A DNA stretch of 64,000 nucleotides, taken from JdFR-22 sp964534325 (lineage in GTDB: Archaea > Halobacteriota > Archaeoglobi > Archaeoglobales > Archaeoglobaceae). Positions within the stretch are counted from its first letter, which is position 1, and every line of letters begins with the position of its first letter. Positions 9,305 through 18,016 of this stretch are shown here, in pieces. Location of the stretch: contig CAZHOR010000001.1 of NCBI GenBank assembly GCA_964534325.1, forward strand, positions 124,001-188,000, in the 5' to 3' direction. The translations under genes were made by a program, and so were the position numbers. Below the pieces are notes generated by a model. That model did not search any database. It was not told the DNA's origin and saw nothing but the letters and a program-made list of their open reading frames with translations.

Positions 9305-10009
9305 TCAGATTTCCAGATATTTTTCTTCCAGATCCTGAAGCTCTTCGACGCTACCTTCTTTTACCACACTACCTTTCACCAGCACATATCCCCTATCTGC
9401 CACGCTCAAGGCCAGCTGAACGTTTTGCTCCACGATCAGAATCGATACTTGCAGTTCCTCTCTAATTCTCTTGATGGCCTCTCCGATATTGTGTATGACT
9501 ATGGGTGCCAGGCCGATCGAGGGTTCATCCAGCATGAGCAGTTTGGGTCTGGACATCAATGCTCTGCCGATGGCCACCATTTGCTGCTCGCCACCGCTCA
9601 TGGTCTTCACCAGTTGTTTTCTCCTCTCCTTAAGGATGGGGAACAGACTGAACACGTATTTCATATCCTTATCATAAGAGTTGTCTGAGCTGCGGGAAGA
9701 AGCCCCCAGAATAAGGTTGTCTTCAACGCTCATGTTGGGGAACAGCCTCCTGCCCTCGGGGCAAATGGATATTCCTCTCTTGATCCTGGCGTGAGGCTTC
9801 AAGGGAGTTATTTCCAGGCCATCCAGCTCTATCAACCCTCTGGATCTGGTTAATCCGCAAATGCTCCTGAGGAGCGTTGTCTTGCCGGCTCCATTGGGCC
9901 CCAGAACTGTCACAACCTCGCCCTTGCCTACAGTAAGGTCAACATCCTGAAGAACCTGTGCCTTATCATAAAAAGCGTTCAGGCCATCAATTCTCAACAT
10001 GCTTGGCAC
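9305..10009 (-). CDS. livF: Branched-chain amino acid-type ABC importer, ATPase LivF
   Basis: 234 residues. Walker A GPNGAGKTT, signature MSGGEQQMV, Walker B LMLDEPSIGLAP and the LivF-specific EQNVQLAL after the D-loop are visible. It overlaps livG by 23 nt. A second ATG (10000) is an alternative start. Works with LivG, LivH, LivM and LivK; the family imports branched-chain amino acids, but urea and short-amide systems have the same architecture. Confidence 0.92.
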   Translation of the reverse strand: MPSMLRIDGLNAFYDKAQVLQDVDLTVGKGEVVTVLGPNGAGKTTLLRSICGLTRSRGLIELDGLEITPLKPHARIKRGISICPEGRRLFPNMSVEDNLILGASSRSSDNSYDKDMKYVFSLFPILKERRKQLVKTMSGGEQQMVAIGRALMSRPKLLMLDEPSIGLAPIVIHNIGEAIKRIREELQVSILIVEQNVQLALSVADRGYVLVKGSVVKEGSVEELQDLEEKYLEI

Positions 10010-10685
10010 CGAGATAGGCGTTTACCACTTTTTTATCCTGAACCGCCTCTTCTGGGCTTCCGTCAAAAATAACTTTTCCAAAATTGAGAACAACTACTCT
10101 CTCAGACAAATTGAATAGCTCTTTAAGCTTGTGCTCAATAATTATCTGGGAAATACCATCTTCTTTGAGCTCCCCAATCACCTGATCCAGCTTCACTGCT
10201 TCTCTGGAGCTCAAACCGGAGAAGGGCTCGTCAAGCAAAAGCATTCTGGGGTGAGCTGCAAGGGCTATCCCGATGCTCAGCCTTCTCAACTCACCCTGGG
10301 ACAGGTTTCTGGCCAGCATTTGTGCTCTATCAGCCAGCTCCACTCTCTCCAGAATATCACTGGCCCCATTCCTGGAGTTGGGTGCAAGAATGTTCTCTTC
10401 AACGGACATGTTCTTAAAGACCTTAATGAGCTGAAATGTTCTCACAAGGCCCATCTTCACCAAATGGTTGGGTTTCTTTCCATTGATGTGATTGCCTCTG
10501 AACTCGATCCTCCCCGCATCAGGCTTGAGAAATCCGGAGACCGCATTAAAAAGAGTGGTTTTACCGGCTCCATTGGGGCCTATGATCCCCAAACACTCAT
10601 TATCGACTTTAAAACTAACTCTATCCAGAGCGACAATGTTTCCAAATTTTTTGGATACTTGGTTGATTGTCAACATAGTTTGCAC
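9987..10685 (-). CDS. livG: Branched-chain amino acid-type ABC importer, ATPase LivG
   Basis: 232 residues. Walker A GPNGAGKTT, signature LSQGELRRL, Walker B LLLDEPFSGLS and IIEHKLKEL in place of the LivG IEHDM motif. The domain is slightly short (LivG is usually 250-260), missing part of the insertion before the signature. The alternative start MLTINQ (10676) suits the family better. Divergent from livK across a 113-bp promoter region. Confidence 0.9.
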   Translation of the reverse strand: MQTMLTINQVSKKFGNIVALDRVSFKVDNECLGIIGPNGAGKTTLFNAVSGFLKPDAGRIEFRGNHINGKKPNHLVKMGLVRTFQLIKVFKNMSVEENILAPNSRNGASDILERVELADRAQMLARNLSQGELRRLSIGIALAAHPRMLLLDEPFSGLSSREAVKLDQVIGELKEDGISQIIIEHKLKELFNLSERVVVLNFGKVIFDGSPEEAVQDKKVVNAYLGAKHVEN

Positions 10686-10798
10686 CCTTGACTCTTTGAA
10701 ATGCGCTAAAATTAATTTATTGTGCGGGATATTTAAAGTTTGCTATATTGTCACTTATTAGCACAATATTTAAATATTACTATCAAACTCATAAATTT

Positions 10799-12109
10799 AT
10801 GGAATTCAAAAAAATACTGATAGGGGTTATTGTCGTTGCAGTAGCATTATTTACTGCAGGATGCGCACAAGAAGATACAGGAGAGGGTACACCTACGGCA
10901 GAACCTACTACAACACCACAAACAGGTGAAGAAACGATAACTATCGGAGTGATCGGTCCTATGTCCAGCAGCGAGGGTACAGCAGAAAAAAGAGCAGCAC
11001 AGCTTGCAGTTGAAGAAATAAATGCACAGGGTGGAATTTTAGGAAAGCAGATAAGACTGGTGGTGGGGGATACAAAACTTGATACTTCAACAGCGACTTC
11101 TGAGTTCAGGAGGCTGGCGACTTCCGAAGACGCTGTTATGATAACTGGTGGTTTTTCCAGCGGTGTGATGAGCTCTATGATGGATACCATGGCCCAGACC
11201 AAAACCGTATTTCTGGCTGATGCATCTTCTCCCGCCCATCCCGCCAAAGTGGCTGAGGACTATGATACCTACAAGTACTGGTTCAGGATTTCCCAGAACA
11301 ACGGGACCACTTTTGCATGGGACCTTGCCGATATGGTCGATTTTCTCAATGAAGAGCAGGGAATGGATATTAACAAAGTATATGTTATCAGGGACGAGCA
11401 CGTCTGGACCGATTCTGTTATGGAGCACCTGAAGCCTCTGCTGCAAGAACAGGGAGTAGAAATAATAAAAGATGAGGAAGTTCAGCGGGGTTACACAAAT
11501 TACAATCTCCAGCTTCTTGAAGCGCGGGATATGGAGGCCGACCTGATCATGCCCATTCTGGCAATCGCCGGTACCGGAGATGTGTTAACCAAGCAGTGGA
11601 AGGAGTACAATATCCCCATACTGCTTGCAGGACACGACCTGAAGCCAATTGATGCTGAGTTCGATAAGAATACCAACGGGGCTGCAGAAGGTGAAGTGTT
11701 CATAGCTGACGGCGGTGTACTGCCAACTGCACCTCCTACCGAGAGAGCCAGGGAGTTCCTCGAAGACTATAAGGAAAAATACGGGTTCCACCCCGAATCC
11801 CACCAGGCTTATGGCTCTTACGATGCTTTATACATCTACAAGATGGCTGTTGAGGCTGCCGAAGCAGCAGGAGAAGAAGATCCCTTTGATCCCGATACAG
11901 CAGTGAAGTACCTGGAGAAGTATGATACCAGCAACCCGGTAACCCTTACAAGAGTAGTAGCATGGCACGATAACCACGCCCTGGCATGGGGAGATGAATT
12001 CACCAGGAACTGGATATCTCAATGGCAGGATGGAGAACAGCTCATAATCTGGCCGGAACACGTAGCCAACGGAGAGTTCAAGATGCCCCAACAGGTTGCC
12101 GGTGGGTAG
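10799..12109 (+). CDS. livK: Branched-chain amino acid-type ABC importer, substrate-binding lipoprotein LivK
   Basis: 436 residues. Lipoprotein signal: MEFKKILIG, hydrophobic run, then lipobox FTAGCAQ, followed by a Thr/Pro/Glu-rich linker. The rest is a periplasmic-binding type I fold (TIGVIGPMSS, EEINAQGGILGKQI, DDTKLD-like region, GFSSG). ATG 10799 is chosen because the signal peptide begins there and a TATA-like ATATTTAAATATT lies about 30 nt upstream; the 17 extra codons of the longer frame cover that promoter. Anchored outside the membrane, delivers ligand to LivHM. Confidence 0.93.
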   Translation: MEFKKILIGVIVVAVALFTAGCAQEDTGEGTPTAEPTTTPQTGEETITIGVIGPMSSSEGTAEKRAAQLAVEEINAQGGILGKQIRLVVGDTKLDTSTATSEFRRLATSEDAVMITGGFSSGVMSSMMDTMAQTKTVFLADASSPAHPAKVAEDYDTYKYWFRISQNNGTTFAWDLADMVDFLNEEQGMDINKVYVIRDEHVWTDSVMEHLKPLLQEQGVEIIKDEEVQRGYTNYNLQLLEARDMEADLIMPILAIAGTGDVLTKQWKEYNIPILLAGHDLKPIDAEFDKNTNGAAEGEVFIADGGVLPTAPPTERAREFLEDYKEKYGFHPESHQAYGSYDALYIYKMAVEAAEAAGEEDPFDPDTAVKYLEKYDTSNPVTLTRVVAWHDNHALAWGDEFTRNWISQWQDGEQLIIWPEHVANGEFKMPQQVAGG

Positions 12110-12166
12110 AGGTAATTGATAAACAATAACAAAATATTTATTTTTTTATTTGGTTGAGAAACACTA

Positions 12167-13024
12167 ATGTTCGATATAATCCTCCAGATCATTGTTTTTG
12201 GTACCATTGTCAGTGGTATCTGGGCCCTGGTAGCATCAGGGTTCACACTGATCTTCGGAGTAGGCAGAATGCTCAATTTCGCCCACGGGACCTTATTCAT
12301 TCTGTCTGCGTATTTCGGTATCATTTTATTTAATGCAGGATTGAATCCCTACATCTCATTCGTGCTTGCCATATTGCTGGCAGGAGTGGCTGGAATTGTT
12401 CTCTATAAGCTGTGCATGTCCCCCATCCGGGAGCACGAGGTCATGATTGTTATTGTAACCCTGGCAACGGCCTTACTGGTAGAGCAAGTCTTGCTGCAGA
12501 CGTTTGGAGATAATAGTGTTTCCTTCCCATCTCTGATCACGGGAATAGTATACATAGGGAATCTACCCGTCCCCACAGAAAGGATCCTGGCTCTGGCGCT
12601 GGCCATAATCGCCATAATCGCTCTGGAGGTTTTCATCAACAGGACGGTCACGGGTAAGAAAATCAATGCCGCTTCTCAGGACATGGAGATGGCCACACTG
12701 GTGGGTGTGGAGGTGGAGAAGATATTCACCCTCACAATGTTCATATCGGCGGTCCTTGCAGGATTGGGAGGACTGCTCTACTCCCAGATATTCGCTATAA
12801 CACCCCATGTGGCCATAAAGTCCCTTATTTACGCCTTCGCCATCGTCATTCTGGGTGGTCTGGGAAGCATACGGGGGAGTATTGTGGCCTCCTTTATTGT
12901 GGGTTATATCCTTATGGCTACTATAATCCTGGCGGGAGCCAGGTGGTCGGAGCTGGTCATGCTCCTGACCATTATCGGGATACTGGTCATTAAACCGAGC
13001 GGATTGTTTGGGGTGGAAGAATGA
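12167..13024 (+). CDS. livH: Branched-chain amino acid-type ABC importer, permease LivH
   Basis: 285 residues, about eight membrane segments. LivH marks are visible: ASGFTLIFGVGRMLNFAHG near the N-terminus and FAIVILGGLGSIRGS near the C-terminus. A T-rich tract between livK and livH may attenuate transcription, which would lower permease relative to binding protein. Overlaps livM by 4 nt. Confidence 0.93.
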   Translation: MFDIILQIIVFGTIVSGIWALVASGFTLIFGVGRMLNFAHGTLFILSAYFGIILFNAGLNPYISFVLAILLAGVAGIVLYKLCMSPIREHEVMIVIVTLATALLVEQVLLQTFGDNSVSFPSLITGIVYIGNLPVPTERILALALAIIAIIALEVFINRTVTGKKINAASQDMEMATLVGVEVEKIFTLTMFISAVLAGLGGLLYSQIFAITPHVAIKSLIYAFAIVILGGLGSIRGSIVASFIVGYILMATIILAGARWSELVMLLTIIGILVIKPSGLFGVEE

Positions 13025-13995
13025 GAGCGATCCTGGGATTGATAACTGCTGGTATCATAGCTGTAATGCTTCTACTTCCCGAAGTTCTTCCTGAAGCGTT
13101 TATCTACCTTTTAGGACTTACTTTCCTGTTCATAATCTTGACCGTGAGCTGGGACATTATGGTAGGTTACACTGGACAGGTTAACCTGGGTCATACTGTC
13201 TTTGTAGGAGTGGGAGCCTACACTACCGCCTTACTCCACACCCAAAGATTACATGGTACCCCGCTGGAGTTCCTGGCCGTTGAACCCCCCATATACCTGT
13301 CCATAATAGCCGGAGGAGTCATGGCCGCTTTAATCGGTTTTATAATCGGTGTCATCACCCTGAGGCTCAAGGGCTACTATTTTGCTCTGGTGACAGCTGT
13401 ACTGCCTCTGGTCTTTATGCAGAGCGTTTATATATGGTCTGACGTCTTCGGAGGAGAAGAAGGTTTTTCTGTAGGGCTCAATAAAGTTCTTATGGGTACT
13501 ACTATAGGTAGTTACTACGCGGCATTCTTTATAATGCTGGTCTCGGTAGCCATCATGTTGTTCCTGGTCAAGACCCCCTTGGGACTCAAATTGAGGGCCT
13601 TGAGAGAGGACCAGGAGCTGGCCGAGGCTGCCGGTATAGATACTGTTAGATACAAGCTCATTGCTTTCATGATCAGCTCTTTTTTCGCCGGTATCGGAGG
13701 AGCCGCAATCGTCCACTACAGGATAACCGTAGGTCCCGACCTTTACGATATACCCCTGATGCTGATAATCATCCTCTCCGCGGTAATTGGAGGATTAGGG
13801 ACAATATATGGTCCTATAGTGGGTGGATTTTTCATATACCTGGCCAAGAACTGGTGGCTCCGCGAAGTGGTGGATGCTTTCTTTTCTGACTTCCCCGTCA
13901 ACGACGAGATAATCCTTTACATCATATTGATCGTTATAGCTATATTTATGCCTCACGGAGTATATCACAGCGTTAAAGATAAGTTGGGCAGATAG
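13021..13995 (+). CDS. livM: Branched-chain amino acid-type ABC importer, permease LivM
   Basis: 324 residues, about nine membrane segments. LivM marks: WDIMVGYTGQVNLGHTVFVGVGAY and ILSAVIGGLGTIYGPIVGG, plus the EAA-like loop LKLRALREDQELAEAAGI. Its ATG overlaps the livH stop. Last gene of livKHM; the ATPases are encoded divergently upstream of livK. Confidence 0.93.
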   Translation: MRAILGLITAGIIAVMLLLPEVLPEAFIYLLGLTFLFIILTVSWDIMVGYTGQVNLGHTVFVGVGAYTTALLHTQRLHGTPLEFLAVEPPIYLSIIAGGVMAALIGFIIGVITLRLKGYYFALVTAVLPLVFMQSVYIWSDVFGGEEGFSVGLNKVLMGTTIGSYYAAFFIMLVSVAIMLFLVKTPLGLKLRALREDQELAEAAGIDTVRYKLIAFMISSFFAGIGGAAIVHYRITVGPDLYDIPLMLIIILSAVIGGLGTIYGPIVGGFFIYLAKNWWLREVVDAFFSDFPVNDEIILYIILIVIAIFMPHGVYHSVKDKLGR

Positions 13996-14131
13996 AGTAT
14001 CCATAAGATATTTTTATAATTCATATAATTTTCAATAATGTAATTGTATTATCAAATTTTCATTATTATCATTTCAAATTACCAAATACTTAAGAGCATT
14101 AGGCCTAAATTTTAATTGGAGGTAAATAAAA

Positions 14132-14935
14132 ATGATAGAGAACAGCAAGATAGCTCTACTGGCGGTATCAATGATCGCTGTGGGAGTTCTGGTCCTTCCT
14201 CAAACAGTATCATTGTTCGCAGGTCAGCACTACTGGTACAACATAAGCTCAAGCGAGAACGATATACCATGTGAAAAATGTCACGCGGACGTAAAAGAAG
14301 AGCTGGACATGTCCAACTTCCACAAAAACTTTTCTGATAGTGGTCAAGGTTCTGCTGATCGAAAGGATTGTGAAGCATGCCACAGAATCAACGGCAGTAT
14401 AACATACGCAAGTGATAGTGGAACTGTAAAACCTGGTGAGCAGGCACATGCTGCTAGTATAGTCTCTTGTATGCTATGCCACCAGCACAATGCATCTCAA
14501 GCAATGGACGATGGATCATATGCTGGATATTACGCAGGAGGCTTTAATGTAACTGATATGGGTGTGTCTTCTGGATTCAATTACTCTAATGGAACCCACA
14601 GCGGACATTTGGCCGCTCACAACGCATTTGTGGCCAAAGCAATCAATAACGAAACTTTGAAAGACTCTAACGAGGCTTGTATTGCATGTCACACATTTAT
14701 GCCCGTGAAAATAAACTTCTCGCACAGAAGGAGCCTGGAATTCAAGGTAGACCTCGAGGCAGATGTAACAACCGATCACGGCCCCCACAATTGGAATATT
14801 ACTGAGTGGAGCACCAATGGTACCGCTTACGCCACAGTTTACGGTGATACTTACGGTACCAACGGCAGTACAAGCTACAATTCAAGTGTATGGCCTGGAA
14901 CAGTACCTGGAGTGAACTACACCTATAATGACTGA
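14132..14935 (+). CDS. Secreted tetraheme cytochrome c, sequon-rich (possible extracellular nanowire subunit)
   Basis: 267 residues with GGAGGT before the ATG. N-terminal signal/anchor at about residues 6-30, then four CxxCH heme sites at 47-51, 80-84, 113-117 and 183-187. Ten further histidines are available as distal ligands. Fourteen N-x-S/T sequons are spread along the mature chain, so the protein should be heavily N-glycosylated and exposed. C-terminal 65 residues lack heme sites and are Thr/Ser/Asn/Tyr-rich. Size, four hemes and single secretion signal resemble the tetraheme cytochromes that polymerise into filaments in Archaeoglobus veneficus and Pyrobaculum; that match is inference. 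A T-rich terminator follows. Confidence 0.85.
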   Translation: MIENSKIALLAVSMIAVGVLVLPQTVSLFAGQHYWYNISSSENDIPCEKCHADVKEELDMSNFHKNFSDSGQGSADRKDCEACHRINGSITYASDSGTVKPGEQAHAASIVSCMLCHQHNASQAMDDGSYAGYYAGGFNVTDMGVSSGFNYSNGTHSGHLAAHNAFVAKAINNETLKDSNEACIACHTFMPVKINFSHRRSLEFKVDLEADVTTDHGPHNWNITEWSTNGTAYATVYGDTYGTNGSTSYNSSVWPGTVPGVNYTYND

Positions 14936-14974
14936 TAGCCAAAAGCAATACCTACCAAAAGCAATACCCAAGTT

Positions 14975-15000
14975 CATTATTTTTTATTTTTTTCTTTTAG
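14975..15000 (+). terminator. T-rich terminator after the tetraheme cytochrome gene
   Basis: The + strand reads a nearly unbroken T-tract (about 20 T in 24 bases), the usual archaeal termination signal. It is preceded by two copies of CCAAAAGCAATACC (from about 14939 and 14955), a short direct repeat in the 3' untranslated region. Confidence 0.6.
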
Positions 15001-15012
15001 ATTATAGATGGG

Positions 15013-16713
15013 TTAAGAGTTATGTATCTCTTTTTTGATACTGTCTACATCGAATGCTTCTCCACATCGAGTGTTCATCTCTTCGATATAGAATTCGAGG
15101 GCGAGATTAATCTCGTTTTCACCTATTTCCAGCTCATCTTCCTTGAAGTATGAGAGTATTTTGGATGCCCCGGCCAGCTTCACCGCCATGTCCGCCAGCC
15201 TCACCGAGGGGGAGAGCATTTCTACGCTTTTTACATTGTCAAGCAGTACTTCGTCTGCTCTGGAGAGCATTTCTTCCAGGTCTTCGGTAAGCACCACAGG
15301 TTTCTGAGGAAAATCCACATTGGTGGTGTATATAGCGTGGACCAGACAGAGGTGGTCCCTGATTGAATCTGCCCAATCAAAGTCGATTTTACCCATTCTA
15401 AGCTTTTTCTGGCTATCCCTCAATGCCAGGAATCTGTTTTTGGTCATCTTATGCAGTATGCACAGCATTCTGTCTTCGATGGAGTTGAAGTTGGGGTCGG
15501 AGATGGTCACTTCGTATCCTCTCTCCTTCACTCGGGTGTTGTAATTCACGGAAAAGAAGGGGCTGAACTTGTAGGGCCCCACCGTCTCGCCTTTGATCTC
15601 GTATTTTATTTCTCTGTGCTCCATGGCCAGCTTCAAGGGCTCAACCATCCCCTTGTATTTGAACCAGTCATTGAACTCCGGAACTATAAAATTGAATTTT
15701 CTCCCCTCGTAAGCCTCGGCTATCCTGATGAACTTGGCGGGAGTCATTCCACCACAGTACCTGTTCCTACCCGGCAGACCGTGGGGAGGGATGTTCAATC
15801 TCTCGTTACCCCTTATCATATCGTCCACTGCAAATGTCTTCCCCGTTCCGGGAGCCCCGAAGAATGCCAGATTGAAACCGGTGTAACCCGCTACTTTCCC
15901 GATCTGGTTCACAATGGGGATGTCAGCAAGGGCATACTGGTGTATCATGCTGAGAAGAGTGTCGAAATAGAGGTTTCCAAACATGGAGAGGTACGTGGTG
16001 AGCTGTGCAGCATCAAAGGATTTGCCGAACTTTATAGTGGATTCCAACCTCTCTTCGTTGTTCAGGATGTCTTTAAGGTAGTCATCGAACTCGGCATCCA
16101 TCTTCTTGATCTCCTCGAATTCCGCCAGAGCAATATCCGTGCTTAAGGATAGCTGCTGAGGATTGGCTTCCAGAACCTCCTCTACAAGGGGTTTGGTCTC
16201 TTCCGGTACCCATAACTCCTGATAATTGCTGGTGTAACGCTTATGGACTATGCTCAGCTTCTCCAGCTTGTGCAAGACCTTCCAGCTCACCGACTTCCCG
16301 GAGAGCTCCCGAACCCTTTCAGTGAAATCAAAGTAGTTGTCCTTGGTCTGACGCCTTACTTCCAGAAGGGCTTTCAATATGGCATAGGCTTTAGCACCCT
16401 CTTCCTTGAGGACCGCTATGAGATTCTTTCTGACCGTATCCCAGCTGCCCTCCCGCCTCAACTCACCACGGTGAACGGACCAGAACCTCCCGTTAAAATC
16501 AACTCCTTTCCTTATCCCGTGCTCCTCGAAGAAACTTATCAGCGTTTCAGGAGGAATGTACCGGGCAGCTTCACCTATGTCAACATTTTCTTCCCAACCC
16601 ATCTCCTCCAACACTTTCTTCCTGGCAATACTCCATTCCTTATTGAAATCAAAGTACCTTCTGAGGATCATCTTCTTCTCTTCAATCTCTTCCACACTAA
16701 CGGGTTTAACCAC
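15013..16713 (-). CDS. AAA+ family ATPase of unknown function
   Basis: 566 residues, GTG start at 16713 (MILRRYF 14 codons later is an alternative). N-terminal 250 residues are helical with no recognised domain. Walker A FGAPGTGKTFAVDD is near residue 290. The strand where Walker B is expected reads NFIVPEFNDW: the acidic pair is P-E instead of D-E. A sensor-1-like Asn (FFSVNYNT) and an Arg finger-like EDRM follow. It resembles MoxR/MCM-type AAA+ modules in spacing but I cannot name the family. It sits between two cytochrome genes on the opposite strand, which may be coincidence. Confidence 0.7.
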   Translation of the reverse strand: MVKPVSVEEIEEKKMILRRYFDFNKEWSIARKKVLEEMGWEENVDIGEAARYIPPETLISFFEEHGIRKGVDFNGRFWSVHRGELRREGSWDTVRKNLIAVLKEEGAKAYAILKALLEVRRQTKDNYFDFTERVRELSGKSVSWKVLHKLEKLSIVHKRYTSNYQELWVPEETKPLVEEVLEANPQQLSLSTDIALAEFEEIKKMDAEFDDYLKDILNNEERLESTIKFGKSFDAAQLTTYLSMFGNLYFDTLLSMIHQYALADIPIVNQIGKVAGYTGFNLAFFGAPGTGKTFAVDDMIRGNERLNIPPHGLPGRNRYCGGMTPAKFIRIAEAYEGRKFNFIVPEFNDWFKYKGMVEPLKLAMEHREIKYEIKGETVGPYKFSPFFSVNYNTRVKERGYEVTISDPNFNSIEDRMLCILHKMTKNRFLALRDSQKKLRMGKIDFDWADSIRDHLCLVHAIYTTNVDFPQKPVVLTEDLEEMLSRADEVLLDNVKSVEMLSPSVRLADMAVKLAGASKILSYFKEDELEIGENEINLALEFYIEEMNTRCGEAFDVDSIKKEIHNS

Positions 16714-16897
16714 CCATAATTAACCCTTTTTAATTTTCAGCAGAAATTATAGTTTGCATTTATTTTTGAGTTCATGAGGCCCCTTAATCACTGGGAATAA
16801 CTTTAGCCCTACTAATTACCATCATTCCCTTCCGGATTTCCTACTTTCTGCCATCTGAACGGAAATTAATTTATACTAATTTACTTAATTATAGTAA

Positions 16898-17518
16898 ATG
16901 GGTAAAAATCTTTCAATTTACAAATATGGAATCCTCTTTACGTTATTCCTGCTTTTGATTAGTTTATCGCCTCTTTCAGCATCCGCACAGCAGCATGTAG
17001 AAGGTTATGGTCAGATATGCTATCCCTGTCATGAGACTCTATTGACCAAAGATGAGAGAGTTAAGAAACTCGCTCACTGTCGCTGCCACAGCGTTGATAT
17101 ATGGAGAAGCGGGGGAAACCAGATCAATATGGAAAAGCTTTCAGAGCTTCATGACGATGATCCCTGCATTAAGTGCCACGTGGGACCCACTGCTGGCACC
17201 GAAATGAACTTCTCGAATGTTCATTCTGCCCACAAGAACGTTAAATGTGAAGGATGCCACGGTAGCGGGACCATGACCATACCCGAGTCCGATAACTGTC
17301 TTGACTGCCATCAGGGAGGAGTGCATACCGTCCACGAAGACGTTCTCATAGACGTATGTGAAGGATGCCACGGAGAAGTTATCAATAAATACGCTGAATT
17401 GAGGGCTCAGGTAGGAGTTACGCCTACTGCAACCCCTGACTCAGGAACTGAGAAAGGTGGATTCTCCCTTTTTGATCTCATACAGAGAATAATATCATTC
17501 TTTACCGGAGGGTTATGA
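16898..17518 (+). CDS. Multiheme cytochrome c (five CxxCH plus one CxCH)
   Basis: 206 residues. Cleavable signal peptide ending SPLSASAQQ, then CxxCH at 41-45, 90-94, 117-121, 134-138 and 154-158. A sixth site reads AHCRCHS (61-64), with one residue between the cysteines. After residue 170 comes a Pro/Thr linker and an amphipathic or membrane-associating tail (SLFDLIQRIISFFTGG). Likely an envelope electron-transfer protein held at the membrane by its tail. A TATA-like TTATACTAA lies about 25 nt before the ATG, giving a leaderless start. The next gene overlaps by 4 nt. Confidence 0.87.
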   Translation: MGKNLSIYKYGILFTLFLLLISLSPLSASAQQHVEGYGQICYPCHETLLTKDERVKKLAHCRCHSVDIWRSGGNQINMEKLSELHDDDPCIKCHVGPTAGTEMNFSNVHSAHKNVKCEGCHGSGTMTIPESDNCLDCHQGGVHTVHEDVLIDVCEGCHGEVINKYAELRAQVGVTPTATPDSGTEKGGFSLFDLIQRIISFFTGGL

Positions 17519-17985
17519 TGTGGAAGGACGCAAAATTCCTTATGGTGCTTATACTGGCTTTAGTGACTTTATTTTCAGGTTGTGCCGGGGAACAGAAGTC
17601 AGAACTACCCGCAATTAAGGTGGAGTTCAGTCACTACGACATAAATAATACACACATTCTGGAAATAAAGAAGGTCGACGATGTTTTTATCAACCGGAGT
17701 GATGCACCCAAGCTCTACACGGAACCGCCATTTCCGGGGATCCATATTTTCGCGTACAATGGGCTTGACAGAACTCCCATAACATACGTTCCTCTGGATA
17801 GAGAGGGAGGTAATCTAACCACTTATATAGGATTTGAGAAACCCGAAAAAGTTCCTCAGAAGGGGGACAAAGTTCTGGTATATATGGATGTGGTCGATCG
17901 CAAGGGTAAAATTCTAACCTCCCATAGCAGGCAAATAACATGGGAGCTGGAACAAGAGAGCCTAAATCTCAATGAAATTGGATAA
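17515..17985 (+). CDS. Lipoprotein of unknown function in cytochrome operon
   Basis: 156 residues. N-terminal KDAKFLMVLILALVTLFSGCAG is a lipoprotein signal with lipobox FSGC. The mature part is about 130 residues, beta-rich, with one sequon pair and no cysteines beyond the lipid anchor. No family recognised. Translationally coupled to the multiheme cytochrome (ATGA overlap), which suggests an assembly or docking role on the same membrane face. Confidence 0.75.
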   Translation: MMWKDAKFLMVLILALVTLFSGCAGEQKSELPAIKVEFSHYDINNTHILEIKKVDDVFINRSDAPKLYTEPPFPGIHIFAYNGLDRTPITYVPLDREGGNLTTYIGFEKPEKVPQKGDKVLVYMDVVDRKGKILTSHSRQITWELEQESLNLNEIG

Positions 17986-18016
17986 ATTTTTCAATCCTGA
18001 CTAATAGTTTGTACCC

